Below are positions 16,735-25,612 of a DNA stretch of 64,000 bases, in pieces. The notes beneath the pieces are model-generated. The model did not search any database and was not told the DNA's origin. It worked only from the letters and a program-made list of their open reading frames with translations. Source of the DNA: Nitrosomonas marina (GTDB taxonomy: Bacteria; Pseudomonadota; Gammaproteobacteria; Burkholderiales; Nitrosomonadaceae); assembly GCF_900111605.1 (NCBI RefSeq), contig NZ_FOIA01000016.1:28074-92073 (forward strand), given 5' to 3'. Every line of letters begins with the position of its first letter. Position 1 is the stretch's first letter. The position numbers and the translations under genes were made by a program.

Positions 16735-19700
16735 AAACAACAAACCACCGTATCTTCTCAACTAGATCATTGGAAAATTTACTTATTCCCTTCCAGGCCG
16801 TCAGAAATATTTCCGGTAATCGCATTTTGGTTTTGGCACCCCACCCTGATGACGAGGTGTTTGGATGCGGCGGCGCCATTTTGCGGCATGTCGAACGGCA
16901 TGACTTCATACAGGTCATTATCGTCACGAATGGCGCCCACGGCGTCGATGATACTGAAAAATCCAGCTATATTCATCAGCGTCAGCAGGAGAGCCAGGTT
17001 GCAGCAGCCATTCTGGGCTACGGCAACCCCGTTTTCTGGCACTATCAGGACCGCGAACTCAGTTATGGCGAGAAACTGGTCACCGACATTCTGGCTGCCA
17101 TCCAGCAGACTGATGCTGAGCTGATATACGCACCGTCTGTTTATGAAATCCATCCGGATCATCGCGCACTGAGCATGGCCGCGATTGAAGCGGTACGTCG
17201 ATCCGACCACCCGGCACACCTGGCCATGTACGAAATCGGACAGCCGGTGCGACCCAACCTGCTGCTTGACATCAGCGATCTGGCAGACCGCAAAATGGAA
17301 GCCATGCGCTGTTTCGCATCACAACTGGCCAAACAGCGCTACGACCTGGATATTGCTGCACTTAACCGTTACCGGACCTACACGTTGGCGGCCGAAGTAA
17401 CGGCAGCGGAAGCCTACATTCTGACCAGCACTGCAGAGCTGGCCAGTGACCCGCTCAACCTGTTCCAATCCGAACATACCCGGCAACAAAAATCGGGGCT
17501 GGCCATTGATACGGAAGACCTGCCGCTGGTCAGCGTAATCGTACGCAGCATGGACCGGTCCACGCTGGCAGATACACTGGATTCGGTTGCGCTGCAAACC
17601 TACCCCAATATCGAGATTGTCATTGTCAACGCCAAAGGGACCGGCCACAAAAAACTGGATCCATGGTGTGGACGTTTTCCATTACGGGTGACAACCAATG
17701 ACGAACCACTTCACCGCAGCCGGGCCGCCAATCTGGGACTGCAGACAGCAAAGGGAAAATACCTGATATTTCTGGACGATGATGACTTTTTCTATCCTGA
17801 ACATGTCAACAATCTGGTTGCTGCATTACAAAACCGGCGGAATGCCCGGTGCGCATACGCTGGGGTACGTGTCGAACACTATACCGATGATGTGCTTGAC
17901 CAGGTTACCGAATTCAATGAACCCTACAATCATCACAGGCTTTTGAGCAGAAATTTTTTGCCGATTCATGCCGTATTGTTTGAAAAGTCACTTGTTGATT
18001 CCGATCAATGTGCATTTGATGAAAACCTGGATGTATTTGAAGACTGGGACTTCTGGATTCAGATTTCGCTCTGCTGTGAAATCGTGCATATCGACAAAAT
18101 CAGCGCCGTTTATCGTAATTATGGTGATTCGGGCCTGGGTCGCGGCCTGGATAAGATTTTTCTGCGAAAAACGCGCAGCAGGGTCTATGAAAAATGGAAA
18201 TCCCGGTTTTCCGGTGAACAACTGGAGGATATGGTTTTGTACTGGGAAGACAAAACCGAATCGTTGACAACGCAACTCGCTGCCAGCACAGCACAGGTTC
18301 ACACGTTACAAATTCGTGTCGACCATTTGGAGAATGACAAACAATCCAATACTCAGTTCATTCAATTACTGCAAAACTCGATTCATTCACTGCAATCGCA
18401 TAATAAGCACTTGACCGGTGTTATTACCAGTTTCACACAATCCACTTCCTGGAAAATCACGGCACCTTTGAGATTTGTGTCGCGTATCGTTCACGGTCAA
18501 TACCGCGAAGCATGGAATGGCTTGCGCAGCAGAATGCTACCGTTCGCAAAAAAGATATACAGAATCCTGCCTGCTCGATTGCGGCAGCGCGTTGTGGCAA
18601 TCGTTTACCGTTTTGCAGGTTCCCTGTTTGCCGGTACCGAGCACTATGAGCTATGGCGCATCGAGCAGCAATTTGCCAAAAACCCGATGCCGATTCATGC
18701 AAATACAGCGCTGACCGGCTTGACCGACATTTCGGAAACTGAACCGCTGGCGACACCACCTTCCGGACGTATTGCGATCCACGCGCATATTTTTTATGCG
18801 GACCTGGCCAATGAATTTGCCATGTTCCTGAAAAATATGCCTTACCCCTACGACCTGTTCGTTTCGGCTGCCAATGAAACGGACAGAGACACATGTCAGC
18901 GGATTTTTTCACGTTTACCGCAGCTCAAACAACTGGTCATCACTGTTGTACCAAATCGCGGACGCGATATCGCGCCTTTTTTCTGTACTTTTGGCCAAAC
19001 ACTGCAGCAATATGACTATATTGCCCATATTCACAGCAAAAAATCACTGTATAGCGATGGCAAAGCCGATGGCTGGCGCGAATACCTGCTCAATCATCTA
19101 CTGGGCAGCCAACTACAGATTCGGAAGATTTTTTCACTGTTGACAGGAGACCAGAACGCCGGCCTGCTCTATCCGCAGAATTTCACTGCCCTGCCGCATT
19201 GGGCAAACACCTGGCTCTCCAACAAAACCATTGGATACCGGTTATGCCGGAAACTCGGCATCGCGCCAATTCCTTCCGGCTATTTCGATTTCCCGGCGGG
19301 CTCTATGTTCTGGGCACAGTCCAAAGCAATTCAACCCTTATTCAATGCAGGTTTCAACATTGAGGATTTTCCGGAGGAAGCCGGTCAAAACGATGCCACG
19401 CTTGCGCACTGCATCGAGCGCGTTTTTGCCCTGACAACCCGGCAATCCGGATTTAGCACCATTATTCTGCAGGACAAAAAATCCCTGAGCTGGTCGCGCT
19501 GGCGCATTGACCGTTATATGTTATATCAACAGGAAATCATCGAAACCACACTACGACACCCCGATGTACGCGTAGTGGTTTTCGATATTTTTGATACTTT
19601 AGTGACACGTCCGTTATTAAATCCAGAGGACATCAAAAAAATTATTGCTCAACGTGCGTCAGGTGAAGCGGCTGAACGTTATCTTGAGTTTCGCGTCATG

Positions 19701-21377
19701 GCTGAAAACCAGGCGCGTCAAGGAGCAGGGCGCGATGTTGGCCTGGGCGCCATTTACAGGGAGTTGTCAGCTTTGTCGGGCCTTTCTGCGGAGGTAATTG
19801 AGCAACTACGCACACTTGAAGAAACTATCGAGTCTTCTGCGGTATCACCGCGTCCGGAAGCAATTGCCTTGTTTCAGCTTGCCAAAAGCATCGGCAAGCG
19901 CGTGATTCTTGCCAGCGACATGTATTTGCCCAAACCGATTATTGAAAATCTGCTGGCACAATGCGGCATCAGCGGATGGCACGCGTTTTACCTGTCGTCC
20001 GAGAGTGGGTTGCGAAAGGATACGGGCGATTTTTACCAGCGGTTGCTGGCGGACGAAAATGTGTCTCCACACGAGATCCTGATCATTGGCGACAACGAAC
20101 AATCCGATGTGCAAAAACCCGGAGATTTCAAATTCAGAGTTACGCATGTGATGCGGCCTGTCGAACTCGCACGCGCGACACCACGCTTTGAACCGGTTAT
20201 TGAAAACGCCTGCAATCCGGACTTTCGGGACGATCTGAATACGCAGTTAACCCTGGGAGCAATTGTTCAGGCAAATTTTCAGCCTTTGTTTTATCCAGAT
20301 TTCGACCCGGCCGAGTTCGTCCCGGCATCACCCTGGTCAATCGGATTCACAATCGCTGGTCCGCTGATATTGTCCTTTGTGCAGTGGCTGGCCAAAAAAG
20401 CCGCGGGCGACGCAATGCAGCGCCTTTATTTTGTCGCACGTGAAGGCCAGATACTCAAGATAGCTTATGATTTGTGGACATCCGATGACAGGCATGCGGT
20501 TCCATCAGAATATCTCGTACTCTCGCGCCGGACCATCACCGTCCCGATGATTACAAACCTAGAGGACATTTATAAAATCGCCTGCACAGACTATGCACCC
20601 AATCCCATGCCGGATTTCATTTTTGAGCGGTACGGCATCGTTCTGTCAGATGAAGAATGCGAAACACTCGCAAAGCGCAAACTATGGCCACATAAAAAAA
20701 AGGTTTTCGTGGAAAATGGAAACATCGACCATCTGAAACCGCTGTTGCAGGCCCTCGAGAAACGTATCCTTGAGCAGGCCATGCAGGAACGGCCTGCACT
20801 ACTGGCCTATCTGCAGAACACGGGCCTGAATGCGGACAATCCGAACGCCATTGTCGACGTTGGTTATGCAGCAACAACTCAGGGATACTTAAACCGGCTG
20901 TTACAACAAAAAGTTCACGGCTATTACCTGATCACACTTGACACAGCCGAAAAAGTTGCCAAGACACATCAGGTCATCACCCAGGGTTATTATTATCATT
21001 TCACCAGACCAAGTGCGACCGAACCGGTCCTCTACAGAAAAAGTTTTACTTTGGAAAAAATTTTCAGTGCGGATGATGCACAGGTTGTCCGTTACCGGAC
21101 ATCCGAAACCGGTGAAATTGTCCCCGAGTTTCGTCTGCTATCGGATGAAGAGCGGCAATCTGCGGCAACGCGCGCCGAAATCCGGCGCGGCATACTCGAG
21201 TTTATTCAACAATCGATCAAAATCCGGAATAATTTAGTGAACAATTTTGTGGTTCCATCGCACCTGGCGGAAACATTGTTTTTACAGTTCATCGAGAACC
21301 CTTCCGAATCTGAGCTCGATCTGCTGCGTTCAATTGTACTGGACGATTTTTACTACGGTCACGGCCTTGTGCGTTGA
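16698..21377 (+). CDS. Giant fusion: PIG-L deacetylase, GT2, RgpF-like and HAD-like domains
   Basis: A 1559-codon multidomain cytoplasmic protein. Residues ~42-165 are a PIG-L/LmbE-type zinc deacetylase with PHPDDE (48-53) and HPDH (152-155) metal ligands. Residues ~277-480 are a GT2 glycosyltransferase (VSVIVRSMDRSTLADTLDS, LDDDD at 359-363, FEDWDFWIQ). Residues ~510-575 are coiled coil. Residues ~690-920 match the RgpF rhamnan-synthesis type (IAIHAHIFYADLANEF, PNRGRDIAPF, HIHSKKS). From ~956 a HAD-like phosphatase region follows (VVFDIFDTLVTRP, ILASDMYLP, IGDNEQSDV), with a long C-terminal domain. The start is uncertain: TTG 16698 gives the length used here, and GTG 16704 or TTG 16770 are alternatives. 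It lies in the polysaccharide cluster and probably builds and trims one glycan. Confidence 0.82.
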   Translation: MAVAGLFARHALKTTNHRIFSTRSLENLLIPFQAVRNISGNRILVLAPHPDDEVFGCGGAILRHVERHDFIQVIIVTNGAHGVDDTEKSSYIHQRQQESQVAAAILGYGNPVFWHYQDRELSYGEKLVTDILAAIQQTDAELIYAPSVYEIHPDHRALSMAAIEAVRRSDHPAHLAMYEIGQPVRPNLLLDISDLADRKMEAMRCFASQLAKQRYDLDIAALNRYRTYTLAAEVTAAEAYILTSTAELASDPLNLFQSEHTRQQKSGLAIDTEDLPLVSVIVRSMDRSTLADTLDSVALQTYPNIEIVIVNAKGTGHKKLDPWCGRFPLRVTTNDEPLHRSRAANLGLQTAKGKYLIFLDDDDFFYPEHVNNLVAALQNRRNARCAYAGVRVEHYTDDVLDQVTEFNEPYNHHRLLSRNFLPIHAVLFEKSLVDSDQCAFDENLDVFEDWDFWIQISLCCEIVHIDKISAVYRNYGDSGLGRGLDKIFLRKTRSRVYEKWKSRFSGEQLEDMVLYWEDKTESLTTQLAASTAQVHTLQIRVDHLENDKQSNTQFIQLLQNSIHSLQSHNKHLTGVITSFTQSTSWKITAPLRFVSRIVHGQYREAWNGLRSRMLPFAKKIYRILPARLRQRVVAIVYRFAGSLFAGTEHYELWRIEQQFAKNPMPIHANTALTGLTDISETEPLATPPSGRIAIHAHIFYADLANEFAMFLKNMPYPYDLFVSAANETDRDTCQRIFSRLPQLKQLVITVVPNRGRDIAPFFCTFGQTLQQYDYIAHIHSKKSLYSDGKADGWREYLLNHLLGSQLQIRKIFSLLTGDQNAGLLYPQNFTALPHWANTWLSNKTIGYRLCRKLGIAPIPSGYFDFPAGSMFWAQSKAIQPLFNAGFNIEDFPEEAGQNDATLAHCIERVFALTTRQSGFSTIILQDKKSLSWSRWRIDRYMLYQQEIIETTLRHPDVRVVVFDIFDTLVTRPLLNPEDIKKIIAQRASGEAAERYLEFRVMAENQARQGAGRDVGLGAIYRELSALSGLSAEVIEQLRTLEETIESSAVSPRPEAIALFQLAKSIGKRVILASDMYLPKPIIENLLAQCGISGWHAFYLSSESGLRKDTGDFYQRLLADENVSPHEILIIGDNEQSDVQKPGDFKFRVTHVMRPVELARATPRFEPVIENACNPDFRDDLNTQLTLGAIVQANFQPLFYPDFDPAEFVPASPWSIGFTIAGPLILSFVQWLAKKAAGDAMQRLYFVAREGQILKIAYDLWTSDDRHAVPSEYLVLSRRTITVPMITNLEDIYKIACTDYAPNPMPDFIFERYGIVLSDEECETLAKRKLWPHKKKVFVENGNIDHLKPLLQALEKRILEQAMQERPALLAYLQNTGLNADNPNAIVDVGYAATTQGYLNRLLQQKVHGYYLITLDTAEKVAKTHQVITQGYYYHFTRPSATEPVLYRKSFTLEKIFSADDAQVVRYRTSETGEIVPEFRLLSDEERQSAATRAEIRRGILEFIQQSIKIRNNLVNNFVVPSHLAETLFLQFIENPSESELDLLRSIVLDDFYYGHGLVR

Positions 21378-21546
21378 TAATCTATCATCATAAAAGACAT
21401 GATAAAATAACCACAAATCATTTATTTCTCAGTATAAATGTATAATAATCCAGCGTATTTCAATTATAATAATTCGCTGACTGGCCGCAGTCGCTGACAG
21501 CCAAACTGTTTTTATACGTCTTAACCCATAACCATAGAAACGTTCA

Positions 21547-23655
21547 GTGATACATTTACTCAAGTATTTTCCGGTCGCACTCAGTATTCTGAAAACACAA
21601 GGTTTAAAGGCGCTGCTCAAGCGTATAGCCAAAAAACTGTTTTCGCCGTCGCCAACAAAGCACATACCTGAAATTTGTTATTCCGTAGCATGCCAGCATC
21701 ATCTCCTTTGTTTTCAGGAAAGTACCGACCCGGAGATATCCATTATTATTCCGGTCTACAACAAGTCCCTGTACACGTTCACCTGTCTCAAATCGATTCA
21801 TGAAAACAGCGGCAGCAATTTATATGAGGTGATCGTCGTAGATGACGCCTCCAGCGACGACACGCCCCAGATGCTCGACAATGTCACCGGAATTACAGTG
21901 ATTCGCAATGCCGACAACAAAGGCTTCATTCGCTCAAGCAATATAGGTGTTCAAGCGGCAAAAGGCCGGTATATCGTGCTGTTAAATAATGACACGATTG
22001 TTACGCAAGGCTGGCTGGATGCATTAACACATACATTCAGACGCTTTCCCGACGCTGGACTGGTCGGCGCCAAGCTCATTTATCCTGACGGCAGACTACA
22101 GGAAGCTGGCGGCGTCGTCTGGCAGGATGCATCCGCCTGGAACTATGGACGCTACGACAATCCCGACAAACCCGAATATTCCTATTGCAGAGCGGTCGAC
22201 TACTGCTCAGGGGCATGCCTGATGATACGGCGACAGGACCTGATTGACCTCGGTCCTTTTGACGAATATTATGCGCCCGCTTACTACGAGGACACCGACC
22301 TTGCGTTTCGCGTCAGAAAAGCCGGAAAAAAAGTCTACTATCAGCCCGGCGCACTGGTCGTTCATTTTGAAGGCGTTTCTTCCGGCACCGATGTTTCAAA
22401 GGGTACCAAGCAATATCAGGTAGTCAATCACAAAAAATTCTTTAACCGCTGGAAGGATACGCTCAAATTTCACCGCTCGAACGGTGACAGCCCACAGTTC
22501 GAAAAAGAGCGCAGCGTTAAAAAGCGGGTACTCATTATCGACGCACTTGTTCTCAAGCCTGATAACGATTCCGGCTCATTACGCATGTTCAATCTGCTGG
22601 GGGTTTTCCAGAATTTAGGATACAAGGTGAGTTTTATTGCCGCAAACGAACTCACTTATCACGATGTTTATACACGGCAAATGCAAATGAACGGCGTTGA
22701 GTGCTTTTATCGGCCTTACCTGGAATCTGTATCCGACCACCTCAAATCACATGGACACCTATACGATGTGGTTTTACTTAGCCGTGTCAATATCGCGGAA
22801 AAACATATCGACGCTGCTCGAACATACTGCATGAATGCGATGATTTTGTTTGATACTGTCGATCTTCATTTTTTACGCGAGCAGCGGCAAGCTGATCTCA
22901 ATCAGGACAAACTGCTGCTGGCTACGGCCAGAATGCGCAAGCAGCAGGAACTGACAACGGCACGCAAAGCGGACAGGACATTACTCGTCAGCCCGGTGGA
23001 AATCGAATTGTTCAAACAGGTTGCGCCTGACGTTCCGGTAGCGCTGTTATCGAATATTCATCAAAATCAGGACACAACTTTCGGTTATCAGGAAAGAAAA
23101 GACATTCTGTTTATCGGTGGCTTCGAGCATCTGCCAAACGTAGATGCCATGGAGTTTTTTATAAACGAGGTTTTTCCGGTGCTTCATGCATTAAAACCTG
23201 ACATCAGACTGCTGATCGTCGGTTCCCATCTACCCGGTAACATTGCAGCCTACGCATCCTCTCATATCGTAATAAAAGGCTTCGTACCCGACATCAAACC
23301 GGTTTTTGATCTCGTCCGGCTGTCTATCGCACCACTTCGATACGGCGCCGGCGTTAAAGGCAAGATCAATACCAGTATGACCTACGGCGTACCGGTTGTT
23401 GCCACAAGCGTGGCCGCGGAAGGCATGAAACTCGAGCACGACAACGATATTCTGATCGCTGACGAGCCTGAAGAATTTGCCAGACAAATTATCCGGGCAT
23501 ACGATGATGAACAGCTGTGGACGAGTCTATCCAATTCCGGTAAAGCCAATATAGAAAAACATTTCTCTTTTTCCGTCGCTGAACGTCAGCTCAACGAAAT
23601 TCTAACGGATCACCAGCTTTCCGGAGAAGCTGTCGATCAGGCGGTGAATGCGTAA
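21547..23655 (+). CDS. Bifunctional glycosyltransferase, GT2 plus GT4-like domains
   Basis: 702 codons from a GTG at 21547. The N-terminal ~60 residues are basic. Residues ~62-300 form a GT2 domain: ISIIIPVYNKSLYTFTCLKS, VVDDASSDDTPQML, LLNNDTIV (metal-binding DxD equivalent), GACLMIRRQ and YYEDTDLAFRVRKAGKKVYY. Residues ~328-690 form a GT-B fold of the GT4 type (LIIDALVLKPDNDSGSLRMF, ILFIGGFEHLPNVDAMEFF, SIAPLRYGAGVKGKINTSMT). The latter is the usual nucleotide-sugar-binding C-terminal half. Two transferases on one chain suggest addition of two successive sugars. A 169-bp AT-rich gap separates it from the upstream giant gene, so it may have its own promoter. Confidence 0.85.
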   Translation: MIHLLKYFPVALSILKTQGLKALLKRIAKKLFSPSPTKHIPEICYSVACQHHLLCFQESTDPEISIIIPVYNKSLYTFTCLKSIHENSGSNLYEVIVVDDASSDDTPQMLDNVTGITVIRNADNKGFIRSSNIGVQAAKGRYIVLLNNDTIVTQGWLDALTHTFRRFPDAGLVGAKLIYPDGRLQEAGGVVWQDASAWNYGRYDNPDKPEYSYCRAVDYCSGACLMIRRQDLIDLGPFDEYYAPAYYEDTDLAFRVRKAGKKVYYQPGALVVHFEGVSSGTDVSKGTKQYQVVNHKKFFNRWKDTLKFHRSNGDSPQFEKERSVKKRVLIIDALVLKPDNDSGSLRMFNLLGVFQNLGYKVSFIAANELTYHDVYTRQMQMNGVECFYRPYLESVSDHLKSHGHLYDVVLLSRVNIAEKHIDAARTYCMNAMILFDTVDLHFLREQRQADLNQDKLLLATARMRKQQELTTARKADRTLLVSPVEIELFKQVAPDVPVALLSNIHQNQDTTFGYQERKDILFIGGFEHLPNVDAMEFFINEVFPVLHALKPDIRLLIVGSHLPGNIAAYASSHIVIKGFVPDIKPVFDLVRLSIAPLRYGAGVKGKINTSMTYGVPVVATSVAAEGMKLEHDNDILIADEPEEFARQIIRAYDDEQLWTSLSNSGKANIEKHFSFSVAERQLNEILTDHQLSGEAVDQAVNA

Positions 23656-23719
23656 GAATACTGATATGGTCAATTCAGCATACTATTTTTAATGCCGCAG
23701 CGCATAATCATTTTTGTAA

Positions 23720-24664
23720 GTGACAGCACAGCATACCAATCCAGCCAATCTTGACAATTCAGGGAGACTCCCGGTCTCGGTTGTCATTGTCAACTATAAC
23801 GCAGGCACGCTGCTGACAGAATGTATTGCGACAATACTCAAAGCAGTCGACTCGATTGTTATCGTTGACAACGCATCAACCGATTCAAGCCTGTCGACTC
23901 TGGTCACCCGGTTCCGGAATGAGCCTCGACTCAATATAATACGCAACAATACCAATCTGGGGTTTTCCGCTGGTTGCAACATTGGTCTGGACGCATCTGA
24001 TGAACCCTATGTTCTGTTTCTGAATCCAGATTGCAAACTTGAGCAACGGTCATTAATCCGTATGCTGCGGGTACTCGAATCCGACCCGGAAACCGGCATG
24101 GTCGGTGGATATCTGGTCAATCCGGACGGCACTGAACAGGGCGGCGGACGTCGTAAAATACCCACGCCATGGCGTGCTTTTGTACGCGCCTCAGGCCTGT
24201 ATCATCTAAGCACACGCTGGCCCCGATTGTTCCCCGATTTTCACTTATACAAGCAACCGCTTCCTGACGGCCCTGTTGCAGTGGAAGCCATCTCAGGCGC
24301 TGCGATGCTGGTGCGGCGCCATGCCATTCAGTCAGTTGGCAAATGGGACGAACGATATTTTTTACATTGCGAGGATCTGGACTGGTGTATGCGATTCAGG
24401 CAGCGCGGCTGGAAAATCATGTTTGTTCCGGATGCAAAGATCGTTCACTATCAGGGTACATGCAGTCAATCGCGACCTTTTTTTGTGGCCTGGCACAAAC
24501 ATAAAGGCATGGTTTATTTTTACAAAAAATTTTTTGGACAGCAGTATCCCGGTATATTAATGGGCCTGGTCGCCGCTGGCGTCTGGCTGCGTTTTTCGTT
24601 GACGGTGCTGTACTATACCATTTACAATTCTGCAAAATTTTTTAGGTCCAAACATGGATCATAG
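23720..24664 (+). CDS. Family 2 glycosyltransferase (WbbL-like)
   Basis: A 314-aa GT2 enzyme with a possible C-terminal membrane-associated helix. PVSVVIVNYNAGTLLTECIA, VDNASTDSS, NLGFSAGCNIGLDASDEPYV, FLNPDCKLE (DxD) and WDERYFLHCEDLDWCMRFRQ are all in order. The C-terminus (GILMGLVAAGVWLRFSLTVL) is hydrophobic. The start is a GTG at 23720. The last 11 bp overlap the next gene's ATG, so the two are translationally coupled. By family it probably transfers rhamnose or a similar deoxysugar to a lipid-linked glycan; the exact sugar is unknown. Confidence 0.85.
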   Translation: MTAQHTNPANLDNSGRLPVSVVIVNYNAGTLLTECIATILKAVDSIVIVDNASTDSSLSTLVTRFRNEPRLNIIRNNTNLGFSAGCNIGLDASDEPYVLFLNPDCKLEQRSLIRMLRVLESDPETGMVGGYLVNPDGTEQGGGRRKIPTPWRAFVRASGLYHLSTRWPRLFPDFHLYKQPLPDGPVAVEAISGAAMLVRRHAIQSVGKWDERYFLHCEDLDWCMRFRQRGWKIMFVPDAKIVHYQGTCSQSRPFFVAWHKHKGMVYFYKKFFGQQYPGILMGLVAAGVWLRFSLTVLYYTIYNSAKFFRSKHGS

Positions 24665-25544
24665 GCATGTCGGCCTACTTGGTGCCACCAGCCTCGTTGG
24701 TACATGTATCCTGCAGCAACTGGCCTGCGATCAATGGCGGATTACCGCTTTTACCCGCAAACCGGTACCACCTGACCGCGCGACAGGCCAAATACACTGG
24801 CAACAATTGAACACTGCAAATGCAAAACACGCTCAATCCAAGAAAGGCCCGCCCTTGTGGATCTGCGCTGCGCCGATCTGGACATTACCGGAACATTTTT
24901 CATTGCTACGCACGCAAGGAGCACAAAGAATTGTGGTACTCTCCTCAACGAGCCGCTTGAGTAAAATAAATTCGAATGATGCACACGAACATGCCATCGC
25001 GCAACGGCTTGCCGACGCCGAACAGGCACTCAGGCGCTGGGCCGATGAACAACACATTGAATGGATTATTCTGCGACCGACGTTGATATACGGCATGGGT
25101 AGCGACAAAAATATTTCCGTAATAGCACGGTTTATTCTTCGCTATCGCTTCTTTCCACTATTAGGCGCTGCAATTGGCCAAAGGCAGCCTATTCATGCAA
25201 AAGATGTAGCGACAGCATGTATACTTGCACTTAATACTTTAAATATCAAAAATCGTACATATAATCTGACTGGTGGTGAAACATTGACATACCGGGAAAT
25301 GATCAGGCGAATTTTTTCAGCACTGGCTATTAAACCCCGTTTCATCAAAATACCCCGCTGGCTGTTTCAATTAACCATATCCATACTGAACTGGCTGCCG
25401 CAATACCGGCATTGGACTCCGGCAATGGCGGACCGCATGAATCGGAATCTGGTGTTTGACAGTATTAGGATACAACAGGATCTTCAATTCCAGCCCGGAC
25501 CGTTTATTCTGTCAGATGAAGATATGCCATCGAGACAAAACTGA
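24654..25544 (+). CDS. NAD(P)-dependent sugar epimerase/dehydratase-like SDR
   Basis: A 296-aa extended short-chain dehydrogenase-like protein. HVGLLGATSLVGTCIL near the N-terminus is the Gly-rich Rossmann loop (GxxxxxG form). VVLSSTSRL provides the catalytic-region serines, and IEWIILRPTLIYGMGSDKNI is the usual post-catalytic strand. The canonical YxxxK is not obvious; the region reads HEHAIAQRL, so it may be an atypical SDR or a reductase/binding variant. It overlaps the upstream glycosyltransferase by 11 bp. By context it may modify a nucleotide sugar or lipid-linked sugar, as in UDP-GlcNAc/QuiNAc 4-reductase-like proteins encoded near WbbL genes. Confidence 0.75.
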   Translation: MDHRHVGLLGATSLVGTCILQQLACDQWRITAFTRKPVPPDRATGQIHWQQLNTANAKHAQSKKGPPLWICAAPIWTLPEHFSLLRTQGAQRIVVLSSTSRLSKINSNDAHEHAIAQRLADAEQALRRWADEQHIEWIILRPTLIYGMGSDKNISVIARFILRYRFFPLLGAAIGQRQPIHAKDVATACILALNTLNIKNRTYNLTGGETLTYREMIRRIFSALAIKPRFIKIPRWLFQLTISILNWLPQYRHWTPAMADRMNRNLVFDSIRIQQDLQFQPGPFILSDEDMPSRQN

Positions 25545-25612
25545 TTCCAAAATAAACAGTCACACGCTGATTCAACATGCAGCTTGTATTGAATACACAT
25601 AATCGTAAATGA

